Shown here piece after piece: positions 6,380 through 12,557 of a stretch of DNA of 12,557 bases. The stretch spans positions 1-12,557 of the forward strand of contig JAITOR010000057.1 in the NCBI GenBank assembly GCA_031289855.1, given 5' to 3'. The translations under genes were made by a program, and so were the position numbers. Below the pieces are notes generated by a model that ran no database searches, was not told the origin of the DNA, and saw nothing but the letters and a program-made list of their open reading frames with translations. The DNA comes from Rickettsiales bacterium (GTDB taxonomy: Bacteria; Pseudomonadota; Alphaproteobacteria; Rickettsiales; UBA1997). How positions within the stretch are numbered: the stretch's first letter is position 1; every line of letters begins with the position of its first letter.

Positions 6380-7579
6380 ATGAAATATATAAGCACAAGA
6401 AGTCAAACTGAAAAAAAAGATTTCAGTGAGATAATAATCATTGGAACTGCTGAAAAAGGCGGTCTCTACTGGCCTGAAAAGATACCACATGTAGATGAAA
6501 AAATTTTAAATGAATGGAAGGTTTTATCATACCAAGAATTAGCTACCGAAATTATCAGCCTCTATGCCGTAGATATTCCAAAGGATAAAGTGAAAGGATT
6601 TTGCGAAAGAGCATGCAAAAATTTTAAAAATAGTATTGCTCCACTTGAAAAATATGAAAATAATTTGTACTTATTAAAACTTTATCAAGGTCCAACCCTA
6701 TCTTTCAAAGACTATGCGATGCAATTTTTAGGACAAATGGTGGATTATGTGTTGGATAAAAAGGGGCTTAAAAAACAAATAATATCCGCAACTTCTGGTG
6801 ATACAGGTCCCGCTGCAATTTATGGCTTTAAAGATTCAAAAAATGTTAATGTGAAAGTGTATTTTCCTAATAAAAATGTATCAAAAATGCAAAGAGAACA
6901 AATGACTTCCATCAAACAAGCAAATATTGAAGTTATACCGATGGAAGGTAGTTTTGATGATTGCCAAAAGTTAGTAAAGGATGCTTTTGCCAATGATAAA
7001 ACTGGAAATTTAATGGGTGTAAATTCATTGAATATGGGTAGAATTGTATCTCAAATTATTTATTATGTGTGGACCTATTTACAATTGGAGCAAAAATCTT
7101 TAAATTTCTTTGTTCCCACAGGAAATTTTGGTAACATACTTGCCGGTTATTTAGCTAAGGAAATGACTGGTGCTAACATTAAATTGTCTATTTGTGTCAA
7201 TGAAAATGATACTTTGAAACGATTTTATGATACTGGAAATTATAAACCGAATAAGACGATTACTACATTTGCTAATGCCATCGACATATCAAATCCATCT
7301 AATTTTGAGAGAATTATTTGGGAATTTAGCAACAATAAAGAAGATGTTTTAAAATATTACACCAACTTAAAAGAAAAAGGAGAATACAATGTTAATGATG
7401 ATTTATTGAAAAAATTTAGAGAAACTTTTAATGTTTATCAATGTGATGCGAAAGATGTTTATAAAAAATATGAAGGGCAATGCCCTCACACTTCAATTGC
7501 GTTGGATATGGCATTAAAAAATAGAGATGATTTGATTGATGTGGTGGTTTCAACTGCTGATGCAATAAAATTTGAATAA
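6380..7579 (+). CDS. thrC: Threonine synthase
   Basis: ThrC is the PLP-dependent cytosolic enzyme converting O-phosphohomoserine to threonine and phosphate, the last step of threonine synthesis. The 399 residues carry the family blocks: N-terminal KYISTRSQ and GGLYWPEKIP, the PLP lysine Lys110 in PTLSFKDYAMQ, SATSGDTGPAA (136-146), the phosphate-binding PTGNFGNILAG (246-256), NENDTLKRF (274-282), NPSNFERI (305-312) and a C-terminal PHTSIALD followed by VVSTADAIKFE. It is somewhat shorter than E. coli ThrC (428) and other alphaproteobacterial enzymes, with the shortening in the C-terminal third. The catalytic parts look intact. No other threonine genes are nearby, and it heads a set with secD and rlmN. 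The ATG at 6380 may be leaderless. Confidence 0.93.
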   Translation: MKYISTRSQTEKKDFSEIIIIGTAEKGGLYWPEKIPHVDEKILNEWKVLSYQELATEIISLYAVDIPKDKVKGFCERACKNFKNSIAPLEKYENNLYLLKLYQGPTLSFKDYAMQFLGQMVDYVLDKKGLKKQIISATSGDTGPAAIYGFKDSKNVNVKVYFPNKNVSKMQREQMTSIKQANIEVIPMEGSFDDCQKLVKDAFANDKTGNLMGVNSLNMGRIVSQIIYYVWTYLQLEQKSLNFFVPTGNFGNILAGYLAKEMTGANIKLSICVNENDTLKRFYDTGNYKPNKTITTFANAIDISNPSNFERIIWEFSNNKEDVLKYYTNLKEKGEYNVNDDLLKKFRETFNVYQCDAKDVYKKYEGQCPHTSIALDMALKNRDDLIDVVVSTADAIKFE

Positions 7580-7619
7580 TAATTTGCTTTTTATTATTAA
7601 TCATTATAAAATTTATACT

Positions 7620-9143
7620 ATGCAATATACAAAAAAAAGATTATTTTTCATATTATCAGTTTGTGTTCTTACAATTTTAGTAAGTCTTGGTAATTTTTTT
7701 GAACTTGGAATTTTCTCATCTAATAAGGTGCATCTTGGTCTTGATTTAAAGGGAGGATCGCAAATTTTATTAAAAATAGATTACGATACTTATTTGAAGG
7801 AAAGACTTGGAGATGTCATAACTGATTTGAAAAACGAGTTTAGGAAAAATAAGATTAGAATAGTGCCAAAATTGAAATTGAATGAAAATAAAGAAGCATT
7901 TGTTGTGATAAATGATGTAAACGAGTTTGATGAAATTAAAAAAATTGTCAAAGCAATCGATACAAATCTTTCCATTGATAAAGAAGACGGAAGTATAGCA
8001 ATCTCATACAGCAATGAATCCACAAAGGCCATTAAGTATAAGATACTGCAACAATCAATAGAAATTGTCAACAGAAGGGTTAATGAAACAGGCATGAAAG
8101 AACCTATTATACAAGCACAGGGTAGCGATAGAATTTTGGTGCAGGTGCCAGGAATGGAAAGCCCCGATGAATTAAAAAGAGTATTGGGTAAAACCGCGAA
8201 AATGACATTTCATTTGATAAATGCTGGAACTTTTGATGAAAATAATTTGCCAAGCAACATACTAAAAATGAAGGATAAAAACGGATATGAGTATAATGTT
8301 GAAAAACAGGTAATTTTAAATGGTGAATTGTTAGAGGATGCTAATGCGACCTTTAATGAAGGAAAACCGTCTGTGGCTTTTACTTTTAATAGCATTGGTT
8401 CAAAAAAATTTGCAGACATTACAAAGAGAAGTATAGGTAGACAATTGGGAATTGTTCTTGATAATGAAGTGATTACCGCTCCTAGAATAAATACGGCAAT
8501 TTTTGGTGGAAAGGGAGTTATTACTGGAGATTTTTCAACTGAAAGCGTAAATGAACTTGCAATGATGTTGAGATCTGGCGCATTACCTACTCCACTTGAT
8601 GTGATTGAAGAAAGAGTTGTGGGACCATCATTGGGTGAAGATAGTATCAAAAGAGGCTTGAATGCTTGTGCAATTGGATTTTGTTTTGTGCTTGTGTTTA
8701 TGATTGGGTTGTATAAATTTTTTGGAATTTTAACTGACATAACTTTAATTGTTAATTTAACTTTCACATTGGCCATGTTGTCAATTTTTAATGCAACATT
8801 AACTTTGCCTGGTATAGCAGGACTTGTGTTGGCTGTGGGTATGGCTGTGGACACAAATGTTTTGATTTTTGAGAGAATAAAAGAAGAATATACAAGAAGT
8901 AAAAAGGTGTATACATCGGTGGAAAGCGGTTTTGATTTTGCTTGGACTACAATTTTCGATTCCAATATTACAACTTTATTGATTGCATTTATTCTTTATT
9001 CATTTGGCACAGGTGCAGTAAAAGGATTTGCATTGGTACTTGCATTAGGAATTTTATCGTCATTGTTTTCTGGTGTAATGCTTACAAAATTATTATTGTC
9101 ATTATGGTTAGAAAAATTTCAACCTAAAAGCATAAAGATTTAA
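7620..9143 (+). CDS. secD: Protein translocase subunit SecD
   Basis: SecD with SecF uses the proton motive force to help complete export through SecYEG in the inner membrane. From the ATG at 7620 the protein has 507 residues. An earlier in-frame TTG (7572) overlaps thrC and would add a non-conserved leader, so the ATG was preferred. Visible are an N-terminal membrane segment (8-24), LGLDLKGGSQ (39-48), a large periplasmic P1 region containing IVNRRVNETGMKEP and RILVQVPG, LGIVLDNEVITAPRIN, GALPTPLDVIEERVVGPSLGEDSI, then five further membrane segments including the conserved AVGMAVDTNVLIFERIKEE (about 8833-8889). secF is not adjacent; it may be elsewhere. The gene lies 40 nt after thrC and 1 nt before rlmN, so all three are probably co-transcribed. 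No Shine-Dalgarno sequence is seen. Confidence 0.95.
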   Translation: MQYTKKRLFFILSVCVLTILVSLGNFFELGIFSSNKVHLGLDLKGGSQILLKIDYDTYLKERLGDVITDLKNEFRKNKIRIVPKLKLNENKEAFVVINDVNEFDEIKKIVKAIDTNLSIDKEDGSIAISYSNESTKAIKYKILQQSIEIVNRRVNETGMKEPIIQAQGSDRILVQVPGMESPDELKRVLGKTAKMTFHLINAGTFDENNLPSNILKMKDKNGYEYNVEKQVILNGELLEDANATFNEGKPSVAFTFNSIGSKKFADITKRSIGRQLGIVLDNEVITAPRINTAIFGGKGVITGDFSTESVNELAMMLRSGALPTPLDVIEERVVGPSLGEDSIKRGLNACAIGFCFVLVFMIGLYKFFGILTDITLIVNLTFTLAMLSIFNATLTLPGIAGLVLAVGMAVDTNVLIFERIKEEYTRSKKVYTSVESGFDFAWTTIFDSNITTLLIAFILYSFGTGAVKGFALVLALGILSSLFSGVMLTKLLLSLWLEKFQPKSIKI

Positions 9144-9144
9144 A

Positions 9145-10260
9145 ATGAAAACTTTAATCGGACTCACAAAAGATGAAATGTCAAACGAACTAAAAACGTT
9201 TGAAAAATACAGGGTAAAACAACTATGGAATTGGATTTATTATTACGGAATTACTGATTTTAATAAAATGAACAATTTATCAAAAGATATGAGAAGTTTT
9301 TTGAAAAAAAACTATACATTGGAAAGGCCAAAAATACTGAAACATTTGGTATCAAAGGATGGAACACAAAAATGGTTATTGGAGTTTGAAGAATGCGATA
9401 AAAGTGTAAATATGAAAGATATTTGTGATGATAAAATTACACACGAACTTCAACAAAAGGATACCATTGAAATGGTGTATATTCCCGCTGATGATAGAGG
9501 AACATTGTGTATTTCATCACAAATTGGATGTTCTATGGGATGCAAATTTTGTAACACCGGAAAGCAAGGTTTTACACGAAATTTAACCGCCGGTGAAATT
9601 GTATCTCAACTATTAATTACAAGGGACCAATTGGGGGAATGGGATAATTTAAATAAAGCAATTGGTGAAGGTAGAATGATTTCAAACATAGTTTTAATGG
9701 GAATGGGGGAGCCTTTATTAAATAGGGAGAATGTAGAAAATGCAATTCATATTATAAATGACCCAGATGGGATAGCATTTTCCAATAGACGAATTACACT
9801 CTCCACATGTGGTATAGTGCCAGAAATTAAAAAATTGGATTTAAAAGTAAATTTAGCTTTGTCTTTGCATGCGTCAAATGACATTGTAAGAAAACAAATT
9901 ATGCCAATTGCAGAAAAATACAATATTGACGAAACATTAAAAGTATGTGGCGAATATGCTAAAAAAAATAGTGATAGGCGAATTACATTTGAATATATAT
10001 TGATTGAAGGAGTAAATGATGCTGAAAAACATGCTCATGAGTTGATTAAATTAGTAAAAAAACATAATTTGCCAGCAAAATTCAATTTAATTCCATTTAA
10101 CGAATGGAATGGTTGTGAATTCAAAACAAGTAAAAATGCAATTAAATTTGCAAAAATTTTAACAGATGCTAATTACCCTGCACCAATTAGAAGAAGCATG
10201 GGACAAGATATTATGGCTGCATGCGGACAATTGAAGGAAACGACAAAAGTCATCAAATAA
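9145..10260 (+). CDS. rlmN: Dual-specificity 23S rRNA/tRNA adenine C2-methyltransferase RlmN
   Basis: RlmN is a radical-SAM enzyme that methylates C2 of A2503 in 23S rRNA and A37 of some tRNAs. The 371 residues include the [4Fe-4S] motif CSMGCKFC (Cys129, Cys133, Cys136), and the two catalytic cysteines Cys122 (in LCISSQIGC) and Cys360 (in DIMAACGQL), equivalent to E. coli C118 and C355. Also present are MGMGEPLLN, RRITLSTCGIVP and the NLALSLHASND block. A stretch of about 22 residues (roughly 84-105, including two extra Cys) is inserted between KWLLEF and IEMVYIP, where the E. coli enzyme has only a short loop. The gene starts 1 nt after the secD stop. No terminator follows; the next promoter begins 6 bases after the stop. 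Confidence 0.95.
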   Translation: MKTLIGLTKDEMSNELKTFEKYRVKQLWNWIYYYGITDFNKMNNLSKDMRSFLKKNYTLERPKILKHLVSKDGTQKWLLEFEECDKSVNMKDICDDKITHELQQKDTIEMVYIPADDRGTLCISSQIGCSMGCKFCNTGKQGFTRNLTAGEIVSQLLITRDQLGEWDNLNKAIGEGRMISNIVLMGMGEPLLNRENVENAIHIINDPDGIAFSNRRITLSTCGIVPEIKKLDLKVNLALSLHASNDIVRKQIMPIAEKYNIDETLKVCGEYAKKNSDRRITFEYILIEGVNDAEKHAHELIKLVKKHNLPAKFNLIPFNEWNGCEFKTSKNAIKFAKILTDANYPAPIRRSMGQDIMAACGQLKETTKVIK

Positions 10261-10265
10261 AATTG

Positions 10266-10294
10266 TTGACAAGTTTACTTTTTTAAGTTATAAT
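10266..10294 (+). promoter_or_regulatory. Consensus sigma-70 promoter for the long terminal reading frame
   Basis: TTGACA (10266-10271) and TATAAT (10289-10294) are both perfect matches and are separated by exactly 17 bp. Transcription should start near 10301, giving a leader of about 26 nt. This is the strongest promoter in the window and starts only 6 bases after the rlmN stop. No Shine-Dalgarno sequence is seen before the ATG at 10327. Confidence 0.85.
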
Positions 10295-10326
10295 GTGGTT
10301 ATATAAATAAAATTGGTTAATATTAC

Positions 10327-12557
10327 ATGATAGAAACAGAAGATGAATTAAAAAAAAAGAGACTTCTTGCAGAAGAATCTATAAGAGTCGCAGCAACTAA
10401 AGATGCAGGGGTTGACACAATATTAAGTGATCCCGAATTCATAAAGTATGATAGAATTTTGACAGATGATCAAACACATGCTTTAGTTAGGGGGGGCGAA
10501 ATAAGAGACGATCTAAACGATAGAGGTCGTGGTGCCGATAATGGATACGAAGAAGAAAATAGAAACTCGTTTGAAGGTTATAAGCATGGAAGAGAACGAT
10601 ATAATAATAACTTTTATAAGCTTTTAAAGAATTTAGGATACACAGATAGAAAATGTAATAATAGATTAGATACCATTATTGGTCGTGAAGAAAAAGGAGG
10701 TGTCACCACATCAAGAGTTGTAAGTCACACAATACATGAAACCAAGGAGATTTCCGTGTTGAGGACCTTAAGCAACGTTAGTGGGGGAGTTCAGCCTAAC
10801 AAAACGACGCGTGAAGATTTCATGGAATTACTGGCCGCTGAAGTGACAAACGAAAATATTGACACAACTAAACCACTTATCATGATGCAAACTTTTGCTA
10901 GTGGTAGTCATGTTTTTACACATGGAATAAAAATAGAAAAATTTGATGCTACAATGATAAAAGATTTAAAAGTAATCGGTAAAATATTTTTGGAAATAGC
11001 TAATTCTCTTGCTAAAAAGATAGAAGAGATTGATGCTAACGAAAAAGCGGAAAAAACTGCTAATCCTAAAGAGATAAAAAGGATTGAAGCAAATGCCACA
11101 AAGCTGAGAGAAGACGCGAAGAAAAAGGCTAAAGACGCTGCATCAGAGATTAGGGGCAAAAAAGATTATGAAAACGCAATGGCTAAACTTAGTAGAATTG
11201 GTAACACGATAGATCTTGATTCTCAGCACGCAGATAATACTGGACATTATGAGCAGGAGGGAAGCACTTGTGCCGTTCATGCCACAAGAGCGGCTGCGTT
11301 GCTTGTTACATGTAAAGGAGATGTAAAAAAAACAAAAGATGCCATAAGACTTAGAAGACATACTGAAATTGCTGAAGCAGAAGCCATTAGGAGCAAAACA
11401 GGAACTACGCCTCCTTCGCGTAAAGTGATAGAAGCCGCGGCACAAGCAATAAAACAAGGAGAAACGATAGAAGAAGCAGCAGAACTAATAATGGAAGGGA
11501 AAACGGTAGAAGAAATTGAAAGAGGAGTAAAATCAAGAAGAAAAATAGCAGCAGAAAAAACAGCGGAAAAAAAAGCAGCAGATTCTAAAAAAATAGAGGA
11601 AGAAAAAACATTAAAAGCTAGAGAATCTTTTGTTAATTCTCTTCCTCCTGAATTAATTGAGAATGCTAGTGTGTTAGAAGAAAGTGGTTACTTAAAATTT
11701 GCTAAAGCATATATTGGTATTTTTTCGAATTCTTATGGGAACGAGATTTCAATATTTGTTAAGGGAGGGAGTAACAGCTATCAAGATTTTGAACTTGTAA
11801 AGTTTTATAAAACAGAGGAAAAAGCAACAGTTCTGAAGCGTCTTCAACCTTTTATTAAAGCAGGGATTTTTTTAGAAGAAGATATAACGAATGCTTTGGC
11901 TGGATATTATCAGCAAAAGGAGAGAAATCTAGTTGCAAATCTACCGCGGTATGTTTCACCGGTAGGTGTAGCGCCATCAACAGCAAAACCACCAGTAGCA
12001 GCACCATCTAAACCAGCATCAGCATCAGCATCAAAACCAACAGAAGCAAGAACACCACCAGCACCACCAAAACTAATCCCGGTGCCAAGAGTAACGCCAG
12101 TACAAAAATCAGCACCACCAAAAATTAGTCTAACTCCTGCTCCATCAACATCACCAGCAGCACCATCTAAATCGATAGTAGTAGCAAAATCAGATGTATC
12201 AGCACCTGAACCAGGAGCAGAACTAACAACAAGAGCAACAACAGAAGCAACAGAAGCAACAAGAGCAACAACATCAGTAGTATCTAAATCTACTGCAGAA
12301 TCAAAAACACCAACACCAACACTAACATCAGCAGCACCATCAGCACCATCAACACTATCAAAAGGAGCAACAGCAAAAGCAGAACCATCTAAACCGGCAA
12401 CAGAACCAGTAAAAGAACCAACATTAGCAGCACCAACACCTACACCACCAGCACCATCAATAACGTCAAAACCTACTGTAGATTCTACTTTAATAGAAAA
12501 TAAAAGAAATTTTATTAATGACTTACGATTGGCAAATAATGCTGCACTTAAGGGAGG
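10327..12557 (+). CDS. Large protein of unknown function (at least 743 residues), 3' end outside window
   Basis: The frame opens at ATG 10327 (in-frame stop at 10318) and has no stop to the window end. I do not recognise the family. Residues 1-220 are hydrophilic without a signal peptide or membrane segment. Residues 222-290 are highly charged (Lys/Glu/Ala), probably a long helix or coiled coil. Residues 307-326 carry a cysteine motif, YEQEGSTCAVHA with Cys315, that resembles papain/Josephin Cys boxes. Residues 345-433 are charged and helical with a 13-residue duplication. Residues 435-540 look like a folded domain (FVNSLPPELIENASVLEESG onward). Residues 541-718 are a disordered Pro/Ala/Thr/Ser-rich linker. 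Residues 721-743 may begin a second copy of the 435-540 domain. Base composition differs from neighbours: 10741-10860 has 54 G+C of 120 by my count, against 19 of 60 at 9901-9960. A secreted effector or surface-associated protein is a guess. Confidence 0.85.
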   Translation, partial: MIETEDELKKKRLLAEESIRVAATKDAGVDTILSDPEFIKYDRILTDDQTHALVRGGEIRDDLNDRGRGADNGYEEENRNSFEGYKHGRERYNNNFYKLLKNLGYTDRKCNNRLDTIIGREEKGGVTTSRVVSHTIHETKEISVLRTLSNVSGGVQPNKTTREDFMELLAAEVTNENIDTTKPLIMMQTFASGSHVFTHGIKIEKFDATMIKDLKVIGKIFLEIANSLAKKIEEIDANEKAEKTANPKEIKRIEANATKLREDAKKKAKDAASEIRGKKDYENAMAKLSRIGNTIDLDSQHADNTGHYEQEGSTCAVHATRAAALLVTCKGDVKKTKDAIRLRRHTEIAEAEAIRSKTGTTPPSRKVIEAAAQAIKQGETIEEAAELIMEGKTVEEIERGVKSRRKIAAEKTAEKKAADSKKIEEEKTLKARESFVNSLPPELIENASVLEESGYLKFAKAYIGIFSNSYGNEISIFVKGGSNSYQDFELVKFYKTEEKATVLKRLQPFIKAGIFLEEDITNALAGYYQQKERNLVANLPRYVSPVGVAPSTAKPPVAAPSKPASASASKPTEARTPPAPPKLIPVPRVTPVQKSAPPKISLTPAPSTSPAAPSKSIVVAKSDVSAPEPGAELTTRATTEATEATRATTSVVSKSTAESKTPTPTLTSAAPSAPSTLSKGATAKAEPSKPATEPVKEPTLAAPTPTPPAPSITSKPTVDSTLIENKRNFINDLRLANNAALKG
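10350..10358 (+). repeat. A9 homopolymer at codons 8-11 of the long reading frame
   Basis: Nine consecutive A fall in codons TTA-AAA-AAA-AAG. Runs of this length are classic sites for RNA polymerase or replication slippage in AT-rich genomes. A one-base change would shift the frame at the start of the large protein. Confidence 0.6.
10490..10496 (+). repeat. G7 homopolymer at codons 55-57 of the long reading frame
   Basis: Seven consecutive G are the longest G run in this AT-rich window. Losing one G leads to a TAA within three codons of the tract. Gaining one G leads to a TAG about nine codons on. The tract is thus a possible on/off switch for the downstream protein. Confidence 0.6.
11449..11526 (+). 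repeat. Internal 13-residue tandem duplication in the long reading frame
   Basis: Residues 375-387 (IKQGETIEEAAEL) and 388-400 (IMEGKTVEEIERG) share I-x-x-G-x-T-[IV]-E-E at a period of 39 bases. The codon-level match is partial (ATA, GGA/GGG, ACG, GAA-GAA), indicating an old or diverged duplication. The pattern suits a helical repeat. Confidence 0.55.
11947..12480 (+). repeat. Low-complexity A/C-rich NCA-codon tract encoding a Pro/Ala/Thr/Ser linker
   Basis: Almost every codon is GCA, CCA, ACA, TCA, GTA or AAA, so the plus strand is dominated by A and C. Short perfect repeats occur: three GCATCA units at 12016-12033 and T-(E/R)-A triplets around 12229-12267. The encoded segment (residues 541-718) lacks hydrophobic clusters and should be disordered. 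It probably separates two folded units and can vary in length by replication slippage. Confidence 0.8.

Noticed and set aside
7572..7619. TTG at 7572 as the secD start
   Set aside because: It overlaps thrC and adds 16 residues with no SecD character; the ATG at 7620 directly precedes the basic-hydrophobic start.
8210..8965. Minus-strand 251-codon frame opposite secD
   Set aside because: It is antisense to conserved SecD motifs; its length comes from codon bias of secD and the product resembles nothing known.
10908..11457. Minus-strand frames of 83 and 104 codons opposite the large gene
   Set aside because: They are shadows: the plus-strand frame is continuous through them, and their Ser/Phe/Cys-rich translations have no recognisable domains.
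11947..12480. CRISPR or noncoding satellite array
   Set aside because: The repeats are short triplet-level units kept strictly in frame inside an open coding sequence, with no regular repeat-spacer structure.

Overview
The window is an AT-rich bacterial chromosome segment. The EF-G, RlmN, SecD and parvulin proteins look alphaproteobacterial, and within that group Rickettsiales-like. The genes are tightly packed, with 1-4 nt overlaps or spacings inside operons, few Shine-Dalgarno sequences and the standard genetic code. This placement is inference from sequence feel, not from a tree. A threonine synthase gene argues against the most metabolically reduced intracellular Rickettsiales and would suit a lineage that keeps some amino-acid biosynthesis.

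Layout. Bases 1-1583 (+): the 3' part of a PEP-carboxykinase-like protein with a damaged P-loop, overlapping by 4 nt with ruvC. A compact bidirectional terminator follows at 1593-1614. Bases 1626-3707 (-): a stand-alone fusA (EF-G) with its own promoter. Bases 3863-6277 (-): a four-gene operon read leftwards, with a membrane-anchored parvulin-type prolyl isomerase, a degenerate alpha/beta-hydrolase with a very basic tail, rbfA, and a peptide-deformylase-like protein that has lost two of three metal ligands. Its promoter overlaps a perfect 8-bp inverted repeat that looks like an operator. Bases 6380-10260 (+): thrC, secD and rlmN, with a promoter placed so that thrC may be leaderless. Bases 10327-12557 (+): one very long reading frame that runs off the window end, preceded by a textbook sigma-70 promoter (TTGACA-17-TATAAT).

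How the parts relate. Most of the window is housekeeping: Holliday-junction resolution (RuvC), translation (EF-G, RbfA, RlmN, Def-like), protein export and folding (SecD, parvulin) and threonine synthesis. The accessory content is the large open frame at the right end, at least 743 residues of unknown function. It has a cysteine motif resembling a papain/Josephin Cys box, charged helical regions, an internal 13-residue duplication, a Pro/Ala/Thr/Ser-rich linker built of NCA codons, and possibly the start of a second copy of a domain. It also carries an A9 and a G7 tract near its 5' end where slippage would switch it off. A second theme is catalytic decay in otherwise intact frames: the PEPCK-like, hydrolase-like and deformylase-like proteins all lack key active-site residues.

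No rRNA, tRNA, insertion sequence, CRISPR array or replication origin was recognised.
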